A stretch of DNA of 16,200 nucleotides, from positions 1 through 16,200 of the forward strand of contig JBBRLG010000093.1 in the NCBI GenBank assembly GCA_038231495.1, given 5' to 3'. The DNA comes from JBBRLG01 sp038231495. GTDB taxonomy: Bacteria > Planctomycetota > Planctomycetia > Gemmatales > Gemmataceae. Below the pieces are notes generated by a model that saw nothing but the letters and a program-made list of their open reading frames with translations, was not told the origin of the DNA and ran no database searches. Below, piece by piece: positions 8,009-15,674 of the stretch (the first letter of the stretch is position 1; every line of letters begins with the position of its first letter). The position numbers and the translations under genes are program-made.

Positions 8009-9181
8009 TCACCCCAGCCCGATCTGGTGCAGCAGTTCTCCGAGGACTTGGTCGGAGTCAAAATGTGACCGGGCGAGTTCGCGGGCAGCCTGGCTGTGAT
8101 ACGCATAGTCGCGCTCCACGGCTTCCACCCCCTGTACCGCCTCCTCAAGATCTGAGAAGGCGAACAGGCCGTGGCCGGTGGGGATTGCCTCGGAAAAGCC
8201 GGTATTCTGGATGACGACGGGGCGGCCGGCGGCGAGGTAGCAGACCGAGCGGCAACTGAACCACCCGCAGCGGGTGGCGACAAAAATGTTCTTGGCCACG
8301 CTCAATTCCGCCCGGGAGCCGCGCAGATAGGACCGGTACGAGTCCGCCGTCAGGGACACCGCCCGGCCGTCCAAGACGGACCAGCCAAGAGCGCGCAATC
8401 GGTCGAGCGGGGCGTCGTTGTTGGGACAGTTGATGGCAACCTCGCAGGCGGCGTGCGTGCGTGAAGGCACGTCCTCGATCCGAACGAATTCCATTTCCTT
8501 CGAGCCGTAGGTCACACCCTCATGCACGATCGGCTTCTCGTAGTCGTTCCATGTCATGACGGTCGTCCACCGTTCGCCGGCGGCCCCGTCCACCCAGCAG
8601 TCGAGAACGACCGGCGGCAATGTGAGGTGCCAGGTGAGGCCGAACAGCGGCAGCGGGCAGTCGGGCCGCCCCAGCCGCTGGGCATACGTGAAGTAGAAGT
8701 CATGGCAGCGGAACCCCCTGTCCCGCTCTGCCTCCGGGAGGGCGTCCCAATACGGGAAGATTTAGAAGTGGTTGCAGCCGGGGCTGGTGTCAAGGAACAC
8801 CTTGCGGCGGCAGCGGCGGTATTCGTCGCGTAATAAGCAGCTGCCCGAAACGTTCAGGAATAGATCTGCGCCCGCTACGACCTCCTCCATATCCGCGGAC
8901 GACAGACCGAACGTCCGGCCGTCGACAGCGCGGACGTGCCAGCGGCGGCCCAGTGTGGGCGACAGCAGGTCGAGGGATTGTTGGACCATTTGGACGCCGT
9001 GGCTGCAATCCTCCACGTAACCACCTACGGCCGGGTCGTATGTGTAGGAGGGCACGCCGGTGTCTTCGAGATAATAAACCTCCAAGCCGAGTCGCTCCAA
9101 GCCGAGGGCATACTGCCCGTAGTCCCAGGCGACGCCACCCACCGGGTAGGTTGCGATCGCCCCCGTGACGATGGCCCTCAT
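8009..9181 (-). pseudogene. GT-B-like glycosyltransferase-family protein (paralogue 3 of 3), interrupted by an in-frame TAA
   Basis: The ATG at 9181-9179 overlaps the stop of the upstream ABC transporter gene (ATGA), and the gene runs 391 codons to the TGA at 8011-8009. Codon 140 is TAA (8764-8762), between 'DTSPGCNHF' and 'IFPYWDALPEAERDRGF'. The frame is unchanged on both sides, and both halves align with the other two copies: 'GGVAWDYGQYALGLERLG' near the N-terminus and 'WFSCRSVCYLAAGRPVVIQN' from about 307. No bases need be added or removed, so this is a single nonsense change, for example CAA to TAA. It may be a recent pseudogene, a sequencing error, or two separately made halves, though no good start with a ribosome site is seen after the stop. 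It lies 71 bp before the methyltransferase gene. Confidence 0.82.
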
Positions 9182-10938
9182 ACCTCGGCCCTCTGAGGCT
9201 CGCGTGCGGCGTCGGCCGCCTGACCCACGGGTCCGCGACACACCAAGCGTCCCCGCTCCAGTTGTAGCCGCACGTCACACCCCTCCAGCGTCCCCAACCG
9301 GTGGGCGATGATGAAGGTCGTGCGGCCTTGCATGAGCCGCGCCATCGCATCCATGATGGCCGCCTCCGTTTGGACGTCCACCGAACTGGTTGGCTCGTCC
9401 AGGATCAGCAGGGGCGCGTCTTTCAGGAAAGCGCGGGCCAAGGAGATGCGCTGACGCTCGCCGCCCGACAGCTGCGCGCCACGCTCGCCCACCGTTGTCT
9501 CATAGCCCTTGGGTAGGCTGCTGATGAAGTCATGGGCGTTGGCCGCCTTCGCCGCCGCGATGATCTCCGCCATGCCGGCATCCGGACGGGCATAGGCGAT
9601 GTTTTCGGCGATGGTGGTCGAGAAGAGTACCGATTCCTGGAGCACGATGCTGAACTGCCCGCGCAGGTCGGCCAGCCGGTAGTCGCGAAGATCGACGCCG
9701 TCCAGAAGCACTTGCCCGGTCGTCGGATCGTACAGGCGAGCCAGCAGGCTCACCAGGGTCGTTTTCCCCGCGCCGGTAGCTCCGGCAATCCCGACGCGCG
9801 CGCCGGGGTGGACCTCGAACGCCACCTGCTGCAGCACCGGGCGGCCCGCGCCGTAGCCAAAGGAGACGTCGCGGAAAGCCACCGCCCCGAGTGCGCGGGC
9901 CAGCGGCCGGGCACCGGGCCGCTCGACGACCTCCGGCCCTTCGTCGAGGACGGCGAAGGCACGCTCGGCACTGACCAGTGAGGCTTGCAGATCGGCAAAC
10001 TTCTTGCTAATGGTCTCCAGGGGCGCGTAGACCTGCACCAGGTAGGTTAGCACCAGGAGCAGTTCCCCGAAGGTAAGAGTTCCCTCTTGCACGTGCCGCA
10101 CGCCGACGTAGAGAACGGCCGCCATGCCCGCCGACAGCGTCAGCCCGATCAGGACGCTGAACCCCCCTTCCGTGAGGGCGAGGCGGAGGCGTGCCTGCAC
10201 TCCCGCGCGGGCGTGGCTTACAAAGCGGTTGTGTTCCCGGTCCTCCTGCCCGAACGCCTTGACGACGCGGATGGCGGCCAGCACCTCCTGGAGAAAGGAC
10301 AACGTCGAGCTTTCCGACTCCTTGACCGCGTGCGACTGGCTGCGCACGCGCCGGCGGTAGACCTGGATGACCAGAAAGAGCAGGGGGCAGACGCACAGGG
10401 CGATCAGCGCGAGTTGGGAGTCGAGACGCAGGACGACGGAGAACATGAGGGTGAGGGTGACGCACGCCACCAACAGGGGGACGGTGCCGTCGATGACGAC
10501 CCACTGGATCGCGGGAGCGTCCCAGTGAATGCGATAGGCGGACTGTGCGGTTCCGTGGGAATCATGGTAGGCCAGCGACAGCCGTTGGGCGTGGCGAAAG
10601 AGCCGCCCGCGGAAATTCAAAACCAGCTTTTCCCCGGTGTAGTTCCGCAGCAGAGAACCGGCCAGGTTCAGGAGTTGGTGTAGTAGGGCAATCACGACCA
10701 GCAGACCCGCAGCAAGCGCCAGCAGTGCCCCGGGTGCCACGTCCCTGATTGGCCAGGGTGGTGGGTGCGAGCCGACAACGTAGTCCGCGGCGATTGTCAG
10801 TGGCAGAGGGGCCAGGAGGGCGAGTGGGCTGGCGAGGAGGCCGAGCAGAACGATACCGGCCAGGTGCGGCCAATAGGACCGCGCCTGGCGCAGCAGGCGC
10901 CCGTAGAGTTGGCGGTCGGAATACTTTCTGTCGGCCAT
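9178..10938 (-). CDS. ABC exporter half-transporter (MsbA-like, fused membrane and ATPase domains)
   Basis: A 586-residue half-transporter that should act as a homodimer in the inner membrane. Residues ~25-310 hold the membrane domain, with hydrophobic stretches near 27-50, 66-92, 150-170, 176-194, 258-280 and 288-305. 'FLQEVLAAIRVVKAFGQEDRE' marks the usual coupling region of type IV exporters. The nucleotide-binding domain has Walker A 'GATGAGKTT' (386-394), signature 'LSGGERQR' (490-497), Walker B 'LLILDEP' (510-516) and the switch His in 'IIAHRLGTL' (about 546). The start ATG at 10938 has AAAGGGCGGAG just upstream. The stop overlaps the next gene by ATGA. Next to glycosyltransferases, it probably flips or exports a lipid-linked or complete glycan. 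The MsbA-like label is by family; the substrate is unknown. Confidence 0.93.
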   Translation of the reverse strand: MADRKYSDRQLYGRLLRQARSYWPHLAGIVLLGLLASPLALLAPLPLTIAADYVVGSHPPPWPIRDVAPGALLALAAGLLVVIALLHQLLNLAGSLLRNYTGEKLVLNFRGRLFRHAQRLSLAYHDSHGTAQSAYRIHWDAPAIQWVVIDGTVPLLVACVTLTLMFSVVLRLDSQLALIALCVCPLLFLVIQVYRRRVRSQSHAVKESESSTLSFLQEVLAAIRVVKAFGQEDREHNRFVSHARAGVQARLRLALTEGGFSVLIGLTLSAGMAAVLYVGVRHVQEGTLTFGELLLVLTYLVQVYAPLETISKKFADLQASLVSAERAFAVLDEGPEVVERPGARPLARALGAVAFRDVSFGYGAGRPVLQQVAFEVHPGARVGIAGATGAGKTTLVSLLARLYDPTTGQVLLDGVDLRDYRLADLRGQFSIVLQESVLFSTTIAENIAYARPDAGMAEIIAAAKAANAHDFISSLPKGYETTVGERGAQLSGGERQRISLARAFLKDAPLLILDEPTSSVDVQTEAAIMDAMARLMQGRTTFIIAHRLGTLEGCDVRLQLERGRLVCRGPVGQAADAAREPQRAEV

Positions 10939-10993
10939 CGAACTCCGCCCTTTCTACCCAATTTTCGCCCGGGCCGGTATGGATTGTTTTGTT

Positions 10994-11011
10994 GCGGTAG
11001 CGCTTTACCGC
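10994..11011. repeat. Intergenic stem-loop between fusion enzyme and ABC exporter genes
   Basis: GCGGTA (10994-10999) and TACCGC (11006-11011) form a 6-bp perfect stem with a 6-nt loop, midway in the 113-bp gap. There is no T-run on either side, so it is not an intrinsic terminator. It could be an mRNA processing or stability element, or chance. Confidence 0.35.
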
Positions 11012-11051
11012 TCGTTGACGGTCGCAGCCTTAATAGCCCCCCGGTGGACAG

Positions 11052-13637
11052 CTAACAGCGGACCAATTTCAGCTTCCGCGCGATGGCGTCAATCACAGCC
11101 ATCGTCTGCGACCCCCGGCGCGTCTCCCGCCACCAGGCGGCGGCACAGCAAATCCCGATGCCCGCACCGAAAGCGAACAACACCCCCGCCTGCACCGGGG
11201 CGGACAACAAAAGGAGGCTTGCTCCGATGCCCGCTGCCACGCTGGCGACGGCCCCCAGCAACGTGGTGTGGTCGCTGGGCCGCAGCCGGTAACGTACGCG
11301 GATCAGCCGCTTGCCGCTACCATGATCCTCCTGGGCCGTACTCACCTGCACCACGGTCCAGGGATGGCAGTAGATCTCCACGTCCCAGTCTGACCAGCCG
11401 GAATCGAGGCTCTTGCCCCAGCCGCGCTCGTCCAGATAGGTGACGACTTGCGCCAGCAACTCGGTGCGGTCCCGCCATTCCTCGCTCCAGTAGCTTACCG
11501 TTCGCTGGCCGGTGAGCGGCAGCCAGTCGAGAGTACTCTGTCGGAGGTCGGTGTCAACGGTCGGTGGCCGCTTGGCGAAGAGACGCGTGTGATATCGTGC
11601 CCTCGAACGGATCAACGGCTGCAGATAGCAGAGCGCCGCCACCAGCAGACGCGAGCCGAACCCGTCGTGTTTCAAGGCGAGTCGGGCCTGGGCGGCTTGG
11701 AGGGCGGCCACCACTAGCGACAGCCCAATCATGCCCGCGGCGACCAGACCAGCCGGCCACCACAACAAAGTTGCGCAGCCGACGAGCGCTGCCACGGCGT
11801 GCCATTCGAGCGTGCTGGGCAGCATGGCCCAATGTGCCGGCCCCGGCTGATAGATGCATTGAAACAGCCCGGTGCCAAACGTCCCCCGGTAGATGACTGC
11901 TTCGGACAGTTGGAGCCCGCGCAGCGAGTCGCCGTACAGGACGCCGCGCCATTTGCCGTCGCCGCGGCCGTTGAACTTGTCGGGGTGCTTGAACTGTAGC
12001 AGCCCCTCGGCCTCGCCGTAACCCGCCTGCTGTTTGAGATAGGCACGCGCCGTCTGGCGGCGGTGGTGCCAGACGAACGCCCCCGGCGCGAACGTGATCC
12101 AGTGGCCGGCCTGTTGGAGCCGCCAGCACAGGTCCACGTCGTCGCCGGCCTTGCGGTACTGCGGGTCGAAGCCGTTGAGCGCTTCCAGGATCTCGCGGCG
12201 GAAGGCCATGTTGCAACCGGGAATGTGCTCCGCAATTTGGTCGTTTTCCAGGACGTGCGTCGGCTGTCCCGGCGCGGCAGCCACGCACCCGGCCAGCCAG
12301 CCGTCCTCCGGCGTCAGGTTGGGGCCGCCCACCGCCGCGGCGCCGCTGCGCTGAAGCTGATGGACCAGGTGGGTCAGCCAGTCCGCATCGGCGAAGCAGT
12401 CCGAGTCAGTGTAGGCGATGATCGCTCCGGTGGCCGCCTGAAGGCCGACGTTGCGGGCAACGCTCAGACCCTTGTTCGGCTGTTGGATGGCGCGGACGCC
12501 GGGGAACTGTGCCAGGATCGCCCGCGTGTCGTCGGTCGAGCCGTCGTCGACGACGATGACCTCGTAATCGGGGTAGGCCAGCGCCTCCAGAGACCGCAGG
12601 CACTGGTCGAGGGTACTGCCGCCGTTGTACGAACACACGACCACCGACACGCGCGGCGTTTGGTGCAGGAGGGCGGCGACGGGAGCGTTGAACACCTCGC
12701 GCAGAGCGTGGCAGGACGCCTTGGGCACGCGATCCGCGTGCGTGATCCCGAAGGCCCAGTCGCGGATGGGGTGGCCGCCGGTGAACCAGTCGTCCGTCCA
12801 GGCAAAGACGAAGGTGCCGGCAAGGCCCATGAGCCGGGCCTCGCAAACATGGCCGGCGAGGAACTCGGCCTGCTCCAGTTCGCCGTGACGTAAGGTATCC
12901 ATCCCCAACTCGCCCAGTAGTAGCGGCCGGTCGCCGACAAGGTTTTGTAACCGGAAAAGGTAGCGGCGGAACGTTTCGCGCTCGTGCAGGTAGACGTTAA
13001 AGGTCGCGAAGTCGAGGAACGGCAGTTCAAGGTACTCGGTCGGCGGGAAGCTGGCGTAAGTGACGAGGCCGTCGGGGTCGGCCTGGCGCGCCACATCGGC
13101 CAGTTCGGCAAGGAAGCGCTCGACGCGACGGGCGCCGTGCCAACGGACGACGTTCGGCGGGATCTCGTTGCCGATACTGTAGGCCAGAATACAGGGGTGA
13201 TTCTGACCGTGCTTCGCCGCCACCCGGATGGCGTTGCGGGCTTCGCGTTGCGCCTCGGCGCTGTCGAGGAAGCACAGGTGTTTGCGCCACGGCACGTCCA
13301 CAAAGACGGCCAGGCCGTGGTCATCCGCCTGTTCCAGCAGCCACGCCGGCGGGACGTGGTAAGTGCGCAGGGCGTTGACGCCGACCCCGCGCATTTGCAA
13401 GAAGTCGTCGGCCACGCGCGCCGAAACCGGGAACTGGTCGCCGTCGGCGTTCGGCGCGAAGGGGCCGTAGGTCACGCCCCGGACGACCAGGCGCTCAGTG
13501 CCGCGGGCGAAAAATTTCCCGTCCACCCGGACGCGCTGCCGTGCGGAGGCAGCCGTCTCCTTGTCGTGCCCGTCCGACCGTGTCCCGAGTTCATGCCGGC
13601 TTCCGCCGACCTGTTGGGTTTGATTCATGACAGTCAT
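11052..13637 (-). CDS. GH2/GusA-like TIM barrel fused to GT2 glycosyltransferase, membrane protein
   Basis: About 861 residues from the ATG at 13637 (alternatives: ATG 13628, or ATT 13652, which has better Shine-Dalgarno spacing). Residues ~35-315 resemble the catalytic barrel of GH2 beta-glucuronidases/galactosidases: 'YSIGNEIPP' carries the acid/base Glu (158) and 'LLLGELGMDT' the nucleophile Glu (243), closely matching the GusA 'TEYGVDT' pattern; 'FAWTDDWFTGG' follows. The usual GH2 N-terminal sugar-binding and jelly-roll domains are absent. Residues ~330-560 are a GT2 domain: 'VSVVVCSYNGG', 'VVDDGSTDDT' (362-371), DxD in 'TDSDCF' (410-415) and 'GDDVDLCWRLQQAG'. Hydrophobic pairs at ~608-645 and ~790-832 flank a soluble segment. 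It appears to be the first gene of the minus block. One chain that could both add and cut sugars suggests polymerisation with trimming; the reaction is unknown. Confidence 0.88.
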   Translation of the reverse strand: MTVMNQTQQVGGSRHELGTRSDGHDKETAASARQRVRVDGKFFARGTERLVVRGVTYGPFAPNADGDQFPVSARVADDFLQMRGVGVNALRTYHVPPAWLLEQADDHGLAVFVDVPWRKHLCFLDSAEAQREARNAIRVAAKHGQNHPCILAYSIGNEIPPNVVRWHGARRVERFLAELADVARQADPDGLVTYASFPPTEYLELPFLDFATFNVYLHERETFRRYLFRLQNLVGDRPLLLGELGMDTLRHGELEQAEFLAGHVCEARLMGLAGTFVFAWTDDWFTGGHPIRDWAFGITHADRVPKASCHALREVFNAPVAALLHQTPRVSVVVCSYNGGSTLDQCLRSLEALAYPDYEVIVVDDGSTDDTRAILAQFPGVRAIQQPNKGLSVARNVGLQAATGAIIAYTDSDCFADADWLTHLVHQLQRSGAAAVGGPNLTPEDGWLAGCVAAAPGQPTHVLENDQIAEHIPGCNMAFRREILEALNGFDPQYRKAGDDVDLCWRLQQAGHWITFAPGAFVWHHRRQTARAYLKQQAGYGEAEGLLQFKHPDKFNGRGDGKWRGVLYGDSLRGLQLSEAVIYRGTFGTGLFQCIYQPGPAHWAMLPSTLEWHAVAALVGCATLLWWPAGLVAAGMIGLSLVVAALQAAQARLALKHDGFGSRLLVAALCYLQPLIRSRARYHTRLFAKRPPTVDTDLRQSTLDWLPLTGQRTVSYWSEEWRDRTELLAQVVTYLDERGWGKSLDSGWSDWDVEIYCHPWTVVQVSTAQEDHGSGKRLIRVRYRLRPSDHTTLLGAVASVAAGIGASLLLLSAPVQAGVLFAFGAGIGICCAAAWWRETRRGSQTMAVIDAIARKLKLVRC

Positions 13638-13656
13638 CGCCTTGTCGACAATTGAT

Positions 13657-13695
13657 CCCCTCCTGCGCAGTGTCTGACGAGAGGACTGCGCAGGA
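13657..13695 (-). promoter_or_regulatory. Hairpin overlapping the Shine-Dalgarno of the GH2-GT2 gene
   Basis: TCCTGCGCAGT (13661-13671) and ACTGCGCAGGA (13685-13695) are an 11-bp perfect inverted repeat with a 13-nt loop. In the minus-strand mRNA the 3' arm ends in CAGGA and runs into GGGG, so the AGGAGGGG ribosome site (13664-13657) is half inside the stem. Folding would hide that site from the ribosome. It could instead act as a protein-binding palindrome in the DNA. Confidence 0.5.
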
Positions 13696-14040
13696 ACCAA
13701 AGCACGACCAGCGCCGGCACCAATTACCGGTGCCGGACGACCCAAGGTCGGGTTCCGTCCCGTCCTGGGTGCGGAGAGTGACGTTGTTTGGGGAGAGCTA
13801 GCGGGAAGTTCCGTTTCCCACCAGGGCTCGGCGGGGGAGTGCAGGCCGCGCCTCGGACTGCGGTATTAGGGGAGTAAATCGCCGCCGAGACAGCAAATCC
13901 GTTCCACGAAACCGCCTGCGGGGTGGCAGGTGAGTTTGCGGCCCTTGAGAGTTTACCCCATGTTTTTCGCGATCCAGAAGTAGGGTTGGCGAACAAACAC
14001 CAGCGAGACACCTACTACCGAAGGCATCGATTACGCGAGT
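13696..14040. other. Leader/intergenic region with no supported gene
   Basis: These ~345 bases lie between the candidate promoter and the fusion gene. Open frames here on the minus strand show no recognisable motif, no good ribosome site and no family resemblance. If the candidate promoter at 14047-14075 is used, this is a long 5' leader. I see no riboswitch or RNA gene that I can name. Confidence 0.6.
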
Positions 14041-14041
14041 T

Positions 14042-14068
14042 GTGATAATGTAATCCAAATCGTGATAA
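14042..14068. repeat. Direct repeat GTGATAA overlapping the promoter candidate
   Basis: GTGATAA occurs at 14042-14048 and again at 14062-14068, 20 bases apart, about two helical turns. One copy touches the candidate -10 box and the other lies in the spacer. This spacing suits a dimeric regulator binding one DNA face, but no regulator gene is visible. Confidence 0.35.
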
Positions 14069-14075
14069 GAGTCAA
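14047..14075 (-). promoter_or_regulatory. Sigma70-like promoter candidate reading into the minus-strand operon
   Basis: On the minus strand TTGACT (14075-14070, 5 of 6 to consensus) is followed after exactly 17 bases by TACATT (14052-14047, 4 of 6). It sits in the only clearly AT-rich patch nearby and points toward the fusion gene about 410 bases away. The long leader lowers confidence. Confidence 0.4.
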
Positions 14076-14094
14076 TGATTTGCGGGCAGTAATG

Positions 14095-14104
14095 TTCTTT
14101 TTTC
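14095..14104. repeat. Left copy of 10-bp target-site duplication
   Basis: TTCTTTTTTC directly abuts the left terminal repeat of the ISAs1 element. An identical copy abuts the right end at 15368-15377. Ten bases is within the 8-10 bp usual for ISAs1 elements. Confidence 0.9.
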
Positions 14105-14117
14105 CAGGGCGGTTTGA
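14105..14117 (+). repeat. ISAs1 left terminal inverted repeat
   Basis: CAGGGCGGTTTGA, perfect inverse match to 15355-15367. Confidence 0.93.
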
Positions 14118-14175
14118 AGATTGACGTTGGCGAGAAGGGAAGGAAGGTATAAACGGGGAGGGGCGATTCTAAGGC

Positions 14176-14183
14176 AAGGAGGT
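14176..14183 (+). promoter_or_regulatory. Ribosome binding site of the ISAs1 transposase
   Basis: AAGGAGGT lies 7 bases before the ATG at 14191. This near-perfect Shine-Dalgarno fixes the transposase start. Confidence 0.85.
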
Positions 14184-14190
14184 CCCGCGA

Positions 14191-15339
14191 ATGTCTACGG
14201 CTCTTTCCCTTCTCGATGTTCTTGCCCAGGTTCCTGATCCGCGCTCGCGTCACGGCCGACGCCATCCTCTCTCCGCCAGCCTCTCCCTCGCGGTCTTAGC
14301 CATGCTCTCGGGAGCGAAATGCCACCAGGCCATTGCCCAGTTCGGCCGGGACAAGGGCTTCCCCTTGGCCCACGCCCTGGGCTTTACACGTGGCAAGACC
14401 CCCACCAAGTCCACCTTCTCCGTCCTGTTCCGTGTCCTGGATGTCCAAGCCTTCGAGAACCGCGTGGCCGGCTGGATTGCCTCCCGTCTGCCGGAGGCCC
14501 CGCAGGAGAGGCCGATCGCCCTGGACGGCAAGACGCCGCGCGGCAGCCGCGACGGCGACGTGCCGGGACAACACTTCGTCGCCGCCTACTGCGCGGCCGC
14601 CCAGGCCGTCTTGGCCCAAGTCAAAGTCGATGCCAAGACCAACGAACACAAAGCGGCCCTAGAACTGCTGGCATCCTGCCGGCCAAGGGCAAGATCTTCA
14701 CCGGCGACGCCATGTTCTGCCAGCGCGAGGTCTGTGCGAAGATCATCGAGGCCGGTGGCGACTACGTCTTCGCAGTCAAGGATAACCAGCCGTCGTTGGC
14801 GGTCGATATAAGAGCGGGGCTAACTTCCCAGGAGCAAGCGCAGCGGCGAGCAGCCGCTTTTTCCCCCTGAAGACTTGCCGGCGGCACCACCCGTCGGGCA
14901 AGTGGCCACGACCATCGAGAAGGGACACGGGCGCATCGTGAAGCGGACGCTGCGGACGACAACGATCCTGACCAAGCACCAGGACTGGCGCGGCCTGAAG
15001 CAAGGCTTCGAGTTGGTGCGGGAACGGACGGAGAAAGTCACCACGACGGTGGAGGTGGTGCATGGGATCACCAGCCTTAGCCCGGAGCGCGCGGACGCGC
15101 GGCGGCTACAGCACCTGACGCGGGGTCATTGGGGCATCGAAAACGGGTTGCACTACCGGCGCGACGTGACGCTGGGGGAGGACGCCAGCCGGATACGCAA
15201 AGGGGTGGCTCCCCAGATCATGGCGGCGTTGCGCAGCAGCGTCATTCATGTCCTCAGCGATTTCGTGGCACCAAACCTCGCCGCGGCCGTTCGCGCGATG
15301 GGAAATTGCCTCTCCCAAGCGCTGGAACTTCTCGGCTAG
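14191..15339 (+). pseudogene. ISAs1-family transposase with two compensating frameshifts
   Basis: The restored product is about 382 residues, normal for ISAs1. The N-terminus 'LLDVLAQVPDPRSRHGRRHP' and 'AVLAMLSGAKCHQAIAQFG' is the DDE-associated domain. 'IALDGKTPRGS' supplies the first catalytic Asp (112). The frame breaks near 14670, where 'ctggcatcctg' should read 'ctgggcatcctg' (one G lost). The middle continues in the next frame with 'KGKIFTGDAMFCQREVC' (second Asp) and 'DYVFAVKDNQPSLAVDI'. One extra base in the T5C5 run (14858-14867) then meets TGA at 14868-14870, and reading returns to the first frame with 'TTIEKGHGRIVKRTLR' and 'HWGIENGLHYRRDVTLGEDA' (catalytic Glu region). As it stands, no single frame makes a full transposase, so it is probably inactive. 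Confidence 0.9.
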
Positions 15340-15354
15340 CCCCAGCTCAAATAA

Positions 15355-15367
15355 TCAAACCGCCCTG
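15355..15367 (-). repeat. ISAs1 right terminal inverted repeat
   Basis: TCAAACCGCCCTG, perfect inverse of the left end at 14105-14117. Confidence 0.93.
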
Positions 15368-15377
15368 TTCTTTTTTC
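15368..15377. repeat. Right copy of 10-bp target-site duplication
   Basis: TTCTTTTTTC, identical to 14095-14104, directly follows the right inverted repeat. Confidence 0.9.
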
Positions 15378-15661
15378 AGGCCCTACTCCGTAGAGCGTCG
15401 GGCTACCTGTACAAGGTCGGTGAAAGCAGCAAATCCTTGTTGCGACAAGCGCAGCGACGATTGGTCCCGTTAGTCGTTGTCCTGAGGATGCTGGCAGCAA
15501 TGACGAGAGCGCGTGGCCGGACGAACCCGGCGGGGAACGGCAATGACGGAGTCTCGCGAGATGTTAACTCAATCGCGGCTCGAACAAAAGCCCCTAGTGC
15601 CCCCGCCACGCTAAATACCGGGGTTGGCGAGACGTGAGATTTCTGGGAGACTTCGCTACAC
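15378..15661. other. Spacer between two insertion elements with no supported gene
   Basis: An open plus-strand frame crosses this stretch, but its protein has no recognisable motif and it begins inside the ISAs1 element, so it is not called. Bases 15595-15661, starting at a TA dinucleotide, probably include the left end and leader of the IS630-type element, but I could not define its inverted repeat. The remainder looks like remnant intergenic DNA. Confidence 0.5.
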
Positions 15662-15668
15662 GAGGAGG
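15662..15668 (+). promoter_or_regulatory. Ribosome binding site of the IS630-type ORF
   Basis: GAGGAGG lies 6 bases before the ATG at 15675 and decides this start over upstream in-frame codons. Confidence 0.8.
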
Positions 15669-15674
15669 TATCCC

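Larger units (their letters stand above)
14105..15367 (+). mobile_element. ISAs1-family insertion sequence, 1263 bp, complete ends
   Basis: The element is bounded by perfect 13-bp inverted repeats, CAGGGCGGTTTGA on the left (14105-14117) and its complement on the right (15355-15367), extending imperfectly to 16 of 18. A 10-bp direct duplication flanks it exactly. It carries one transposase reading frame on the plus strand that fills most of the element. Length, repeats, duplication and transposase all fit ISAs1. The ends and duplication are intact while the transposase is frameshifted, so this copy probably cannot move by itself but might be mobilised in trans. It lies ~30 bp upstream of the candidate -35 box of the minus-strand operon. 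Confidence 0.93.

Noticed and set aside
12063..12893. Plus-strand frame of 276 residues opposite the GH2-GT2 gene
   Set aside because: No recognisable motif; it is a mirror of the GT2 coding strand.
13798..14265. Minus-strand frame crossing the ISAs1 left end
   Set aside because: It starts inside the transposase gene, crosses the element boundary and shows no family features.
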